DNA of 64,000 nt from positions 1-64,000 of the forward strand of contig JAOABQ010000014.1 in NCBI GenBank assembly GCA_026418275.1, in the 5' to 3' direction. The notes beneath the pieces were generated by a model that was not told where the DNA came from, made no database searches, and was given only the letters and a program-made list of their open reading frames with translations. Positions 7,559-17,131 of this stretch are shown here, in pieces. A program made the position numbers and the translations under genes. Numbering within the stretch: position 1 is the first letter of the stretch; each line of letters opens with the position of its first letter. The stretch is from Clostridia bacterium (GTDB lineage Bacteria > Bacillota > Clostridia > Acetivibrionales > DSM-2933).

Positions 7559-8887
7559 ATGACTAAGAAACTTTTAGTGTTTTTTATCATATTATGTGTT
7601 TTTCTTCCTATCGGTTGTACGCCGAAATCGAATAATGAAGCAAATGTTTCCGAGGATAGTCCTAAGAAGAACCAGTCCGGTGAGTCCATTTCACTAAAAG
7701 TCTGGATTATGCCCAACAGCACTTCCGCCGAAAAGGATTTTATGGAGCTTATAGACCCGTTTTTAAAGGAAAATCCACACATTAAAGTAACACCCACTAT
7801 ACTGACTTGGAATTCCGCATGGGATAAAATAACACTCTCGGTAACAGGGGGAGATGCTCCGGATATCATGCAGCTTGGCAGCACATGGGTTGCCGCTATC
7901 GCTTCTACAGGAGGCCTTGCGGATTTAACAGACAAATACCGGAAGGATGATTTTATTCCACAAACCCTTAGGGCAACAGTGATCGAAAATCAAACAAACT
8001 CTGCAAGATACGCAATGCCTTGGTTTGTTGACACACGCGCATTGTACTATAGAAAGGACGCCTTACGGAAAGCAGGTGTCAACCCGGAAAAAGATTTTAC
8101 GAACTGGGAAACCTTTAAAAATGCTTTAAAAAAGCTTAATCAATTAGAAGTAAACGGCAAGAAAATTTCCGCCATGGGAATGCCCGGAAAAAATGACTGG
8201 AATGTAGTACATAATTTTTCCTGGTTTATTTGGGGAGCAGGAGGAGATTTCCTATCTCCTGATAATAAAAAATGTACCATTCATTCTCCCCAGTCCTTTG
8301 AAGGTATAAAATATTTTATCGATCTCGCAAGTGAAGGACTTATTTCAAGAAAGGCTTTGGAAAGAAGCGCCGGTGAAGTAAATAAAATGTTTAATAATGG
8401 AGATTTTGCCACTATGATTTCTAACCCAAGTACAGATGTGACTATCAATGACAACATTGGATTTTCAATTATTCCTAAAGGTCCTAATGGACATTTTTCT
8501 TTCCTTGGCGGCAGTATGCTGGCTATACACAAATCCTCCAATCATTTCTCTGAAGCGCTTGCATTACTCAATTTCCTCTCAACTAAGGATGCACAAATTC
8601 AATATTCTAAAATGACTTACTACCTTCCCGCAGTACAGTCTGCATATAATGATCCTTATATCACATCAGACCCAGCGTGGTCTGTGTTTAAATCACAAGT
8701 GCAGTATGCAAAACCCTATCCGTCTATTTCTTCCTGGGGCCCCATTGAGAATATTTTTAAAAATGGGTTCAGCAGTGTTTGGGATACTGTTTTAAGTGCT
8801 GATGGCCCTTATGATGCCAAAAAGATATTAAAAGAACTTTCCGATACTGCTGATAAAGTAGATAAGGAGATTGCTAAAAATTATTGA
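7559..8887 (+). CDS. Sugar ABC transporter substrate-binding lipoprotein (family 1)
   Basis: 442-residue extracellular solute-binding protein. The start was set at the ATG after CGGAGGG, giving a lipoprotein signal with lipobox LPIGC (Cys20). The rest shows the family 1 pattern: LKVWIMPNSTSAEKDFMEL, ITLSVTGGDAPDIMQLGSTW, and a C-terminal part with SSWGPIENIFKNGFSSVW. Homologues bind oligosaccharides outside the membrane and deliver them to an ABC permease. No permease or ATPase follows; a sensor kinase gene comes next on the same strand. The protein may therefore act with that kinase in sensing, or serve a transporter encoded elsewhere. Family call strong, sensing role inferred. Confidence 0.88.
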   Translation: MTKKLLVFFIILCVFLPIGCTPKSNNEANVSEDSPKKNQSGESISLKVWIMPNSTSAEKDFMELIDPFLKENPHIKVTPTILTWNSAWDKITLSVTGGDAPDIMQLGSTWVAAIASTGGLADLTDKYRKDDFIPQTLRATVIENQTNSARYAMPWFVDTRALYYRKDALRKAGVNPEKDFTNWETFKNALKKLNQLEVNGKKISAMGMPGKNDWNVVHNFSWFIWGAGGDFLSPDNKKCTIHSPQSFEGIKYFIDLASEGLISRKALERSAGEVNKMFNNGDFATMISNPSTDVTINDNIGFSIIPKGPNGHFSFLGGSMLAIHKSSNHFSEALALLNFLSTKDAQIQYSKMTYYLPAVQSAYNDPYITSDPAWSVFKSQVQYAKPYPSISSWGPIENIFKNGFSSVWDTVLSADGPYDAKKILKELSDTADKVDKEIAKNY

Positions 8888-9072
8888 TAGTAATTCTTGT
8901 CAATAGACCGATTAACATGAATCAACCAATCGGCAAACATGCAGCCAATGTTTCCATGGTGTCCGGGGTAAACAATTGTTATAGGTTTACTAGGTTTACT
9001 AAAACTTCTATAAAAAACTTCAATAAGTGCTGTTAAGATTATCCTAACTTCTACAAGTAGGAGTAAAAAACT

Positions 9073-10920
9073 ATGGGTTCTCCAAAAAAGATACTATATT
9101 TGCCTGGAAAATTATTAAAATTTGCACGTGACTACCTTACCTCAACCCGGTTTAAGTTGGAAAGAAAGCTAATACTCCCCTTTACATTGACCATCATTAT
9201 TTTATTAACGGTTGTAGCTTATGTTGCATTTAAAAGTATTTCCAGCATGATCATATCCAACACAACAATCGGCACACAGGAACTTATTAAACAAACAGCA
9301 AAAAACATTGATATTGTTTATTCGGAAATTGACAAGCTCACTCAAAGAATTTCCCGAGACGAGAAAATCACCTCACTCCTTGAGCGTTATAGCCAATTGG
9401 ATCAATCCACTAAGCTAAAAAACCGCAACTTAATAGAAAGGCTGATGAAAGATTATATAAATACCAATGTTGAATTTGCCGATGTATATATATTCACTGA
9501 TGAGTATGTTTTCTCCATCAGCGATGGTGTTGGAAACGAGTTTTTTAATTCATATCCAGTTAAAAAGTTTAAGGGAGCCAATCGAAATTCACTTTGGCTG
9601 GACACATACGAAAGTGATCACTCCTACACTAAACAGGCTTCACCGAGGGTAATAAGCTTGCTTAAGTCAATGTATACCGCTTCCAGCTTGAAGAGTGTGG
9701 GAACGCTTCTTATAAACATAAATGACGTACACCTTTATAACTTATTACAAGATGTTAAAGTAAGCAATAATGGTAAAATACTAATTACCGGTACCAAAGG
9801 CACTATCGTTATGGATCCGGAAGATCCCGGTAGAAACGGTCAAGTGCTGACGGACAAATTTTTATCACAAATTCCAAATCAGGAGAGCGGCTACATCAAA
9901 ACTGAATTCCATAACAGTGAATCACTTATTACGTTCTGTAATTTAAAACGCACAGGCTGGAAGGTTATCGGTATCATTGATGAAGACAACATAACCGAAA
10001 ATATAAAAAATATCAGCTTTCGAATATTCCTCATTTTAGCAATCTGTTTTATTATCGGTTCCATTCTGTCCGGTATTATAAGCTATAAGACCTCCCGATA
10101 CTTAGAGCGCCTTGTGGTGGATCGGACAGAGCAGCTTCAGGATGCATTGGAAACAATAAAAAAAGCGCAGCACGAGTTGGTCCAATCTGAAAAGATGGCT
10201 TCTTTAGGAATCCTTGTTGCAGGTGTTGCACATGAGATCAATACGCCGGTAGGAGTAGGTGTAACAGCGGCTTCATACCTGAATACAAAAACCAAGGAAT
10301 TTATTGGGATTTTAAGGGCTAAAACCATTAAAATGAGCGATATTGAAAACTTCTCATCCCTAATGGAAGAAACAGCCGACGTACTTCTAAGGAATTTGCA
10401 AAGGGCATCCGAATTGATAAAGAGTTTCAAGCAGGTAGCCGTTGATCAAGCTGTCGAAGAAAAAAGATCCTTCTTCATTAAACAATATATGGATGAAATT
10501 ATTTTGAGTTTAAAACCGACCATCAAAAAAGCAAATTTGAATTTCATTATTCACTGTGAAGAAAATGTGCAAATAAAAACCTACGCAGGCTCCTTTGCGC
10601 AAATCATAACCAACCTTGTCATGAATTCTTTTATTCATGCCTTTGATGGAAGAGAAGGGACCATTACAATCGATGCTTCAATAAAGGAAAGCAAACTTCT
10701 TCTCGTGTATTCCGACAATGGAAAAGGTATGGAAAAAGAAACCCTTCATAAAATATTCGACCCCTTTTTCACCACCAAAAGGGGGCAAGGCGGAACCGGC
10801 TTGGGAATGTATATTGTTTATAATATTATATCTCAAAAGTTGGGGGGAACAATCGAGTGCCAAAGCCAGCTTGGAAAGGGAACTATATTTACTGTAGAAT
10901 TTCCGTTTGATAAAGCTTAG
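9073..10920 (+). CDS. Membrane histidine kinase with extracellular sensor domain
   Basis: 615 residues: helix at about 32-55, an extracellular domain of some 260 residues (Cache-like by size, with VGTLLININD and WKVIGIIDEDNI), a second helix at about 318-340, a coiled-coil (QLQDALETIKKAQHELVQ), then the kinase core. The phosphorylated residue is His387 in GVAHEINTPV; the ATPase shows N, G1 and G2 boxes (LVMNSFIHAFDG, DNGKGMEKE, GGTGLGMYIVYNI). No HAMP domain is evident. It is sandwiched between the sugar-binding lipoprotein and a REC/HD-GYP gene 63 bases downstream, which is the likely partner. Its catalytic half closely resembles the FIST kinase in this window. Confidence 0.92.
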   Translation: MGSPKKILYLPGKLLKFARDYLTSTRFKLERKLILPFTLTIIILLTVVAYVAFKSISSMIISNTTIGTQELIKQTAKNIDIVYSEIDKLTQRISRDEKITSLLERYSQLDQSTKLKNRNLIERLMKDYINTNVEFADVYIFTDEYVFSISDGVGNEFFNSYPVKKFKGANRNSLWLDTYESDHSYTKQASPRVISLLKSMYTASSLKSVGTLLININDVHLYNLLQDVKVSNNGKILITGTKGTIVMDPEDPGRNGQVLTDKFLSQIPNQESGYIKTEFHNSESLITFCNLKRTGWKVIGIIDEDNITENIKNISFRIFLILAICFIIGSILSGIISYKTSRYLERLVVDRTEQLQDALETIKKAQHELVQSEKMASLGILVAGVAHEINTPVGVGVTAASYLNTKTKEFIGILRAKTIKMSDIENFSSLMEETADVLLRNLQRASELIKSFKQVAVDQAVEEKRSFFIKQYMDEIILSLKPTIKKANLNFIIHCEENVQIKTYAGSFAQIITNLVMNSFIHAFDGREGTITIDASIKESKLLLVYSDNGKGMEKETLHKIFDPFFTTKRGQGGTGLGMYIVYNIISQKLGGTIECQSQLGKGTIFTVEFPFDKA

Positions 10921-10983
10921 CAATATCTGATTACGATAAGAAACAGTAAAAGAATAAACACTTTTGCAAATGAGGGGATTTAT

Positions 10984-12552
10984 ATGGCCTATACTATCAA
11001 AGATGCAGAAAACCCGGTAAGTGATTTTATTTTTATAGACGACCTGGATCAAAATCACGATTCCGCTAAAATGGCGGAAAAGTGGAAAGTTATGGTTGTT
11101 GATGATGATGAAGAAGTTCACTGCATAACAAAGCTGGTTTTAAATAACTTCACTTTTGAAGATAAAGCACTGGACATAATAAGTGCCTACTCCGGAGCAG
11201 AAGCGATCCGGCTTATTTGCCAACATCCTGATACTGCAGTCATCTTTTTAGATGTGGTAATGGAAAAAAGCGATTCCGGGCTTGAAGTTGTCAAATATAT
11301 CAGGGATGCTTTGAAAAATAAAACCGTACGTATTATCATAAGAACCGGGCAACCCGGTGAAACTCCCGAAGAAGACGCTATCTATAATTATGATATAAAT
11401 GACTATAAAGAGAAAAGCGAACTGACTTCCAAGCGCCTTATCACTTCTGTTATCACCGCACTGCGGTCCTACCGTGATTTTACTGTCCTCGAAAACAGTA
11501 AGAAAGGGCTTGAGCAAGTTATATTCTCCTCATCTACCATTTTAAAACAGAAATCTCTGGATACACTATCTAGTGATTTCTTATCCGAGCTGCTTTCTGT
11601 CATATGCATAGGGAATATATCGGCAGCACAGAAATTCTCTGGATTTATTGCATCCAATAAAAACGGCACGTTTTATATTTCTTCCGGGCTTGGAACCTTT
11701 GCCAGGTGCTCAGATAACAGAATGGATGCTTCCATCTTGGAAGAGGAGTATCGTCTGATCCATAAGGTCATACTTGGAAGAAGTTTTTATTGCCAGAACA
11801 ATTATTTCATTGCTCCATTAATCAATCACTCGTATTATCAAGATATTATATTTATAAAAAATATACACCCGTTTACAGATTGGGAAAAGGACTTGCTTGC
11901 CATATATTACACAAATGTATTTGTTGCATACGATAATCTTGTTCTTACTGAGGAAATTGAATCCACGCAAAAAGAAATCGTATTTACTTTAGGCGGTATT
12001 GCAGAAGCCCGCTCACAAGAGACAGGAAACCATGTTAAAAGGGTTGCAGAATTCTCAAAAATACTCGCTTTAGGCTATGGCCTAGCGGAGGAAGAAGCCG
12101 AAATACTGCGCCAGGCTTCCCCTATGCATGATATAGGGAAAATTGCAATCCCGGATATCATCTTAAATAAACCTGGAAAACTCACGTCAGAAGAGTTTGA
12201 TATAATGAAAACCCACTCACAAATCGGATACGACATGTTAAAAAACTCCAAACGGTCTCTTATGAAAGTCGCCTCTACCATTGCTCTTCAGCACCATGAA
12301 AAGTATAATGGATCAGGTTATCCCAACGCTTTAAGGGAAGATGAAATTCATATTTACGGCAGAATTACGGCTGTTGCAGATGTATTCGATGCACTGGGCT
12401 GCAAAAGGGTGTATAAGGAAGCCTGGGAGCTAGAGCGTATTCTAGCCTTATTTAAAGAAGAACGAGGCAAACATTTCGACCCCAAATTGATTGATGTATT
12501 TTTTGAAAACCTGGACACGATTGTGCATATAAAAAACTCCTTTACTGATTAA
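10984..12552 (+). CDS. Response regulator with DUF3369 and HD-GYP phosphodiesterase domains
   Basis: 522 residues. A receiver at about 35-160 (VVDDDEE; Asp90 in IFLDVVMEKSDSG), a central region of the DUF3369 type (about 180-320), and an HD-GYP domain (about 340-510) with H382-D383 in MHDIGK, HH in LQHHEKYNGSGYP and G445-Y446-P447. HD-GYP enzymes hydrolyse the second messenger c-di-GMP, and the motifs needed are present. Phosphorylation by the upstream kinase should control activity. GAGGGG before the ATG is a good ribosome binding site. A paralogue with the same layout lies at 18.8 kb. The enzymatic activity is inferred from motifs. Confidence 0.93.
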   Translation: MAYTIKDAENPVSDFIFIDDLDQNHDSAKMAEKWKVMVVDDDEEVHCITKLVLNNFTFEDKALDIISAYSGAEAIRLICQHPDTAVIFLDVVMEKSDSGLEVVKYIRDALKNKTVRIIIRTGQPGETPEEDAIYNYDINDYKEKSELTSKRLITSVITALRSYRDFTVLENSKKGLEQVIFSSSTILKQKSLDTLSSDFLSELLSVICIGNISAAQKFSGFIASNKNGTFYISSGLGTFARCSDNRMDASILEEEYRLIHKVILGRSFYCQNNYFIAPLINHSYYQDIIFIKNIHPFTDWEKDLLAIYYTNVFVAYDNLVLTEEIESTQKEIVFTLGGIAEARSQETGNHVKRVAEFSKILALGYGLAEEEAEILRQASPMHDIGKIAIPDIILNKPGKLTSEEFDIMKTHSQIGYDMLKNSKRSLMKVASTIALQHHEKYNGSGYPNALREDEIHIYGRITAVADVFDALGCKRVYKEAWELERILALFKEERGKHFDPKLIDVFFENLDTIVHIKNSFTD

Positions 12553-12711
12553 ACACCCCTTACAAATCTGCTTCTATTATGGTATATTAATGAAGTATCT
12601 ATATTGAACACGGAAAATACTCTACTCCTTTTTATTTTTCGTGCATCAAAACCCTTGATTTTAATTGCGTTAATGAATAGTTTTTATGTTAAACCATTAT
12701 CACGGTTTATA

Positions 12712-12817
12712 TAGTGCCTCATATCCTAATTCTTTTTTAGGGTATACAAGACACAAACAGAGGAAGTGCATTTTTAACACTTTTAAAAACAAGAATTTTG
12801 TTGTTAAAAAGCACTAG
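12712..12817 (+). repeat. Double-hairpin repeat, copy A (diverged)
   Basis: First of six related ~105-bp elements. It begins TAGTGCCTC and ends GCACTAG. The first hairpin has decayed (GTGCCTC against AAGACAC), but the second is kept (AGTGCATTTTTAAC / GTTAAAAAGCACT). It ends three bases before the ribosome binding site of the next gene, so it probably forms part of its 5' untranslated region. Confidence 0.85.
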
Positions 12818-12833
12818 ATAGGAGAGATAAAAA

Positions 12834-13103
12834 ATGGGACCTGAAATGATACCAATAGTCGCGGTAGTTGTAGGGGGTATTATTGCCGTCACAGCCATCG
12901 TAATGAGTCAAGTTGTAAAATATAAGCTCAAGGTTGAACAAATAAAAGCAGACGCAATGGTAAAGGCTGAAGAAATAAGGGCGAAAAATCAACTTGAGTT
13001 GGAAAAACTGATTTATAAAAATCAGTCCCAAGAAAACAAAAGTGAAGGACATTTTGACAGCACTTTTACAGAACGACCAAACAGGCAGAAGGAACTCTAT
13101 TAG
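12834..13103 (+). CDS. Small membrane protein with charged coiled-coil tail
   Basis: 89 residues: a short N-terminus, one transmembrane helix (about 6-27, IPIVAVVVGGIIAVTAIVMS) and a highly charged helical tail (KLKVEQIKADAMVKAEEI) typical of a coiled coil. GGAGAG precedes the ATG at 7 bases. No family is recognised. The start region carries repeat copy A, and a strong terminator follows, so it is a monocistronic unit. Its size and design recall small membrane proteins that bind or scaffold partners, but this is speculation. Confidence 0.7.
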   Translation: MGPEMIPIVAVVVGGIIAVTAIVMSQVVKYKLKVEQIKADAMVKAEEIRAKNQLELEKLIYKNQSQENKSEGHFDSTFTERPNRQKELY

Positions 13104-13126
13104 TTTCTAATTTACCCATATTTGTG

Positions 13127-13164
13127 AAAAAACGGCAGCCCGATAAAAGAACTGCCGCTTTTTA
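13127..13164. terminator. Bidirectional terminator
   Basis: Stem AAAAAACGGCAG / CTGCCGCTTTTT between the convergent small membrane protein gene and the anti-sigma gene, with A and T tracts on the two sides. Confidence 0.8.
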
Positions 13165-13190
13165 TATATTTTATTCCTTATTTGTTTAAT

Positions 13191-14114
13191 TTACTTACTT
13201 AATTCTTTCTGCTCCAACTCTTTAATATATTTCGCTATGAATTGTTTCGCTGTCTCCATGTCAAGAGTTTTATCCTGCTGGATCGTACTGCAATCAAAAG
13301 CAAAATAGTATCTTTTCCCGAATAGCTCCCATGTAATAGCATATAAAAGTTGTATTTCTGAGTTCTTCATCTCCATGATCTCACATGGTACGCCGTTTAT
13401 TTCTATAAGTTGGATTTTAGTATTTTCAATATCACTCATCCATTTCCGTCCCTCTGATTTACAAATCGTTAACGCTGCACCAAAACCATTTTTTTCGCTC
13501 GGATAATGGCAAGAAATATACCGTTGTGGCCTATAATCTTTAATCGAGTCAAAAACCGTATCATCCATTAAAGCTTTATTTAGAGTATCACGTTTTTTTT
13601 CAAGCTCGTTAGGATTTCCAAAAGCCATTATAGCCATCATCGTTTCTGTCTTTTTAAAACTCCCATTAATACTTTCCGGCAATATATAATCGAATCCCAA
13701 CTTTTGCTTGACCAAAGCTTCGTTCTCCGCAGTTACAGGAATCCCTTCGCTTCCAACCATTTTCTCTTCGGAAATAGCCTCAACATTTCCGGTGTTATTC
13801 TCGTTCTTATCTACAACATTGCTATCTTCCACCTGTTTTTCTACCCCTAAAACAGCACTTGCAGCCTCATATACTGTTGTCCGTGCCTTTTCCGAAAAGG
13901 CCAAGAAGGTTGTTAAAGCAACTGCCAGGCAGCAAACCACTGCAATCGCTGTTCTGCCAGTTTTATAGTGCTTTGTTAATGATGAAACCGCAACGCCTTC
14001 ATTCTTTGAATATTTCATCCATGTGTTTTCAAATAGATTCTTCGGAGACTTCATATTAATGTGATCTCTAAAAATACTCTTTATTTCTTTATCAAAATCA
14101 TTATATCTTTTCAT
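13191..14114 (-). CDS. Membrane-bound anti-sigma factor-like protein
   Basis: 307 residues from an ATG preceded by GGAGT at 7 bases; the longer frame's start lies upstream of this site. A cytoplasmic part of about 55 residues without a zinc motif is followed by one transmembrane helix (about 54-72, TAIAVVCCLAVALTTFLAF) and an extracytoplasmic domain of about 200 residues resembling DUF4367-type domains. It directly follows an ECF sigma factor gene on the same strand, 53 bases apart. By position and topology it is the cognate anti-sigma factor, holding the sigma factor at the membrane until an outside signal releases it. The signal is unknown. Confidence 0.72.
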   Translation of the reverse strand: MKRYNDFDKEIKSIFRDHINMKSPKNLFENTWMKYSKNEGVAVSSLTKHYKTGRTAIAVVCCLAVALTTFLAFSEKARTTVYEAASAVLGVEKQVEDSNVVDKNENNTGNVEAISEEKMVGSEGIPVTAENEALVKQKLGFDYILPESINGSFKKTETMMAIMAFGNPNELEKKRDTLNKALMDDTVFDSIKDYRPQRYISCHYPSEKNGFGAALTICKSEGRKWMSDIENTKIQLIEINGVPCEIMEMKNSEIQLLYAITWELFGKRYYFAFDCSTIQQDKTLDMETAKQFIAKYIKELEQKELSK

Positions 14115-14167
14115 AATTCCACTCCTTTCCAATAAGCATATCTAAACATAGACTTTCTTTTTTGCTT

Positions 14168-14740
14168 TCAATCCTTTGCAGGATGTACTTGATAATTCAT
14201 ACTTCTCTCTTCTATAAGTCCACTCAATTCGCGCTTTAAAGCGTGTCTTCCGTAGTAAAGCCGTGTCTTTACAGTTGCTTTTAAGCTTCCGGTTACTTTT
14301 GCTATTTCTTCAACAGACATATCATTAAAATAGTATAAAATCATTACGGTTCTTAGGTTTTTACTAAGTTTACCTACAGCTTCTCTAATCTCTTGTCTTA
14401 TTTGTGAGCTCTCATAACTTGAGTGCATCTCATAATAGTCATGTTCTCCTTCACTCATCATGTCGGAAGGTATTAATTTCGAATGCTTTTTGGCCATTTT
14501 CCATCCGGTTCTGATGAGAGTCTTGTAAAACCAAACTTGAAACGTCTTGACATTTTTTATTTTCTCAATCTCCTTGAAACAGGTTATATAAGCCTCCTGC
14601 ACAATGTCTTCTGCAATTCCACGACTTCCCGAAATAAGGTAAGCAGTACCCAATGCTTTATTTTCAATACCTGTGAACAGCTCCCTAAAAGCTTCTTTTT
14701 CACCCAGCTGGCATCTTCTTATCAATTCATCCATTTCCAT
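14168..14740 (-). CDS. ECF-type RNA polymerase sigma factor
   Basis: 190 residues, start set at the ATG eight bases after AAAGGGG. Region 2 is at about 8-75 (ALGTAYLISGSRGIAEDIVQ then EAYITCFKEI) and region 4 at about 118-170 (LSKNLRTVMILYYFNDMSVE, then EIAKVTGSLKATVKTRLYYG), the usual two-domain ECF layout. It would direct RNA polymerase to a small regulon, often including its own operon. The neighbouring anti-sigma gene follows. The next gene upstream, the chitinase, ends about 200 bases away on the same strand with its own terminator between. Confidence 0.92.
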   Translation of the reverse strand: MEMDELIRRCQLGEKEAFRELFTGIENKALGTAYLISGSRGIAEDIVQEAYITCFKEIEKIKNVKTFQVWFYKTLIRTGWKMAKKHSKLIPSDMMSEGEHDYYEMHSSYESSQIRQEIREAVGKLSKNLRTVMILYYFNDMSVEEIAKVTGSLKATVKTRLYYGRHALKRELSGLIEERSMNYQVHPAKD

Positions 14741-14849
14741 GCATTCAACCCCTTTCTTTTTTGGAGCTCCTTTTATTATATAAGAGCATTTCAAAAGAGG
14801 TAAGGTTTTGTAATTAAGGAACTTTTTAAATTATTTTTAAAAACATGAA

Positions 14850-14886
14850 AAAGAACCCTACTTTAAGTTAAAAAGTAAGGTTCTAA
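14850..14886 (-). terminator. Terminator of chitinase gene
   Basis: Stem AGAACCCTACTTT / AAAGTAAGGTTCT with a single mismatch, followed on the minus strand by TTTTTC. It lies 50 bases past the chitinase stop codon. Confidence 0.78.
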
Positions 14887-14936
14887 TCATCTTTTAAAGA
14901 TCTACTATTTTAAGATTATTTCCTATGTCTTTTCTG

Positions 14937-16832
14937 TTACTTTGGAAGTGCATCAAAATATGCACGGTAGTTATTTGTGAACTCATAGCCTGCTTTTACA
15001 TCCCAGTTGACAGACCATGTCATCAGTCCTCTGAACTCAGGATACTTGTTATCCAGCTTATATTTTCCGCCATATGAAACACCCTTAATGATGTAATCTA
15101 AAGCTTTTTTCATTTCAGAAGGATTGATATATCCGCCACTTGGAGCTGCCGGGCCTGTCGCAGGAATTCCGATCATAATCTGGTCAGGACGCAGCGGTGG
15201 GAACATATTGTTCGGATTATGGGCAATGGGGAATCCTTTTAGAAGCATATCCACCATTGCTACCTGGAAGTCCGCAGTTGCCTGGTTATAGAAATTACCG
15301 TCAAGGGCTTCATTGCCGCCTGCATTATAATGCTGAACATGGATGTATGTTAATCTGTCTTTTAATCCGTATATAACCGGCAGGTACCCGCCCCAGTTTC
15401 CGCCGTAAGCTGTAATACCGCCTTGTACGTAAGAAACTTCAGGAGCCATAGACAATATGAAATCAGGTCCATACTTTTCACAAAGTGCTTTACATCCTGC
15501 AATCAGGTTTACAAGCTGAGGGTTCTTCGGATTTTTAAAGTCCGCATCGGCGCCGCTTACATCCATATGGGAGCCTGACTCTAAGTCGATGTCAATCCCT
15601 TGGAATCCATACTTATCAATCAACCTGCTCATGGAATCAATAAACTTTTTCCTTGCTGTTTCATCACCCAAGAGTAATACACCGTTTTGTCCGCCGATGG
15701 ACAATACAACTTTTTTACCTTTGCTTTTTAAGTACTGTACATCGGATATAAATTCATCATCAGTACAGTTAAAGGGAGAAAACTCAACAACAGCTCTGTC
15801 ATTTGTCGTCTCACCGAACGCAACGTTGATTACATCCCATTTTAATGATACATCTTTCAATCTCAATACTGAGGATACTTTGTTATCAAAGTTATGCCAG
15901 TAACCTACCAGAAGCTTGCTTCCCAACTTTGACGGGGGAATTGAAATTGTAGGTGTAGGAGTCGTTGTAGGCGTGTTTGTATATACCGGTGATGGTAATG
16001 GCGTAGTTACAATAATTTCCGGTGCCGGATAATCGGCTGAAGTCAGGTTAAAATGCTGTACAATAATCAAAATATCTGCCATATTCACAGCACCGTCTCC
16101 ATTGAAATCATACGCTTCATTGTAATTTACTTCACTGGAGGCAGTATTAAATGCTGTTATTAGCTGAACAATATCTGCCATATTTATAGCACCATCTGGA
16201 CTGATGGATCCACTTTGCGGAAGATCTCCTGCCCACATAACCATCGGGTTGGATGAAGGACCAACAATAACCGAACTTGCATTGCCCGGTACATTGGAAA
16301 CTGTTCTTGTCAAATAGCATGGTTTTTTCACTGTAAGAGTTTTGTTAGAGCTTGATGCCGGTACATTGTTTATTTCATAATATCCTTTTGTATCTGTTGT
16401 TGCAGATAAGCTTGTACCTTGAACCGCTACAACAAACCCAGCCAATACCTTAGAATTAAAATACTGAAAATCCACATTGATATACCCGGAAATCTTGGAT
16501 CCCTCAGTGGGTACGTTCGTAGTCGGTGTAGGCGTCGAAACCGCTACAGTCGGTACAGGTGTATCTACCGGGCCGCTGTAGGATTTCCACAGGGCAGCTG
16601 CATTGGGGGGCTCCCAACCAGGCTGTGAACGGTGAGGTAATGTACATTCGTAAACTTTTGATTCGAAATAAACAACGTTTCCAACAGCATAATCCTTATC
16701 AGTCGCCCAGACTGTCGGGGATACTGCACTCGAATTCATAACTCCTGCTGTCATGAATACCGAGAAAAGCATCATCAGACAAAGTGAAAAGGCAACCACC
16801 TTTCTTACTGATTTCCTTCCGGATTTGAACAT
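14937..16832 (-). CDS. Secreted GH18 chitinase with CBM5/12 and internal dockerin-like module
   Basis: 631 residues from the ATG nine bases after GGGAGG. Order: signal peptide (1 to about 35), a chitin-binding CBM5/12 (about 37-85: WATDKDYAVGNVVYFESKVY), Pro/Thr linker, a carboxypeptidase-regulatory-like SGYINVDF domain (about 113-195), a dockerin-like pair of repeats (about 205-262: INMADIVQLI and FNGDGAVNMADILII), a second Pro/Thr linker, and the GH18 barrel (about 300-631). The catalytic motif is D414-I-D416-L-E418 in GIDIDLES. It should cut chitin outside the cell. Dockerins usually sit at the end, so the internal place is unusual; the first repeat lacks several calcium ligands. Cellulosome attachment is therefore plausible but not assured. 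Confidence 0.92.
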   Translation of the reverse strand: MFKSGRKSVRKVVAFSLCLMMLFSVFMTAGVMNSSAVSPTVWATDKDYAVGNVVYFESKVYECTLPHRSQPGWEPPNAAALWKSYSGPVDTPVPTVAVSTPTPTTNVPTEGSKISGYINVDFQYFNSKVLAGFVVAVQGTSLSATTDTKGYYEINNVPASSSNKTLTVKKPCYLTRTVSNVPGNASSVIVGPSSNPMVMWAGDLPQSGSISPDGAINMADIVQLITAFNTASSEVNYNEAYDFNGDGAVNMADILIIVQHFNLTSADYPAPEIIVTTPLPSPVYTNTPTTTPTPTISIPPSKLGSKLLVGYWHNFDNKVSSVLRLKDVSLKWDVINVAFGETTNDRAVVEFSPFNCTDDEFISDVQYLKSKGKKVVLSIGGQNGVLLLGDETARKKFIDSMSRLIDKYGFQGIDIDLESGSHMDVSGADADFKNPKNPQLVNLIAGCKALCEKYGPDFILSMAPEVSYVQGGITAYGGNWGGYLPVIYGLKDRLTYIHVQHYNAGGNEALDGNFYNQATADFQVAMVDMLLKGFPIAHNPNNMFPPLRPDQIMIGIPATGPAAPSGGYINPSEMKKALDYIIKGVSYGGKYKLDNKYPEFRGLMTWSVNWDVKAGYEFTNNYRAYFDALPK

Positions 16833-17131
16833 AATTTGCAACCTCCCATAAAATGATTATTATTTATATTATTTATTTAAATACCTTGGATCACGATTAT
16901 AAACTAAAGGCAAAACAAATAAACTTATCATCATCCAAATTTTTTGTCAGCCTCTACCCACCGACAGGCTAAACATTATTACCTATAACAATAAATAGCA
17001 GGCTATAATTATCCTATCCTAATATCATTTTAATAAAAATAGGAAATTGCAACAATTGTGTATCTTGGTTTCTACTGTATTTTCTTGGCTAGCATAGTAA
17101 GACGCCTTTAAAAAGGCTTGACACACAAAAA
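16833..17131. other. Chitinase upstream region
   Basis: About 300 bases upstream of the chitinase gene. A short stem AGCCT...AGGCT sits at 16949-16970, and GCCTTTAAAAAGGC at 17104-17117. I recognise no riboswitch consensus. The promoter must lie here, but no clear sigma-A hexamer pair was found. Confidence 0.35.

Noticed and set aside
16945-16975. Possible c-di-GMP riboswitch (short stem and GGTGGGTAGAGGC on the minus strand) before the chitinase gene
   Set aside because: The conserved CACGCAAAGG-like core and the second helix of class I aptamers are absent; only a short stem remains.
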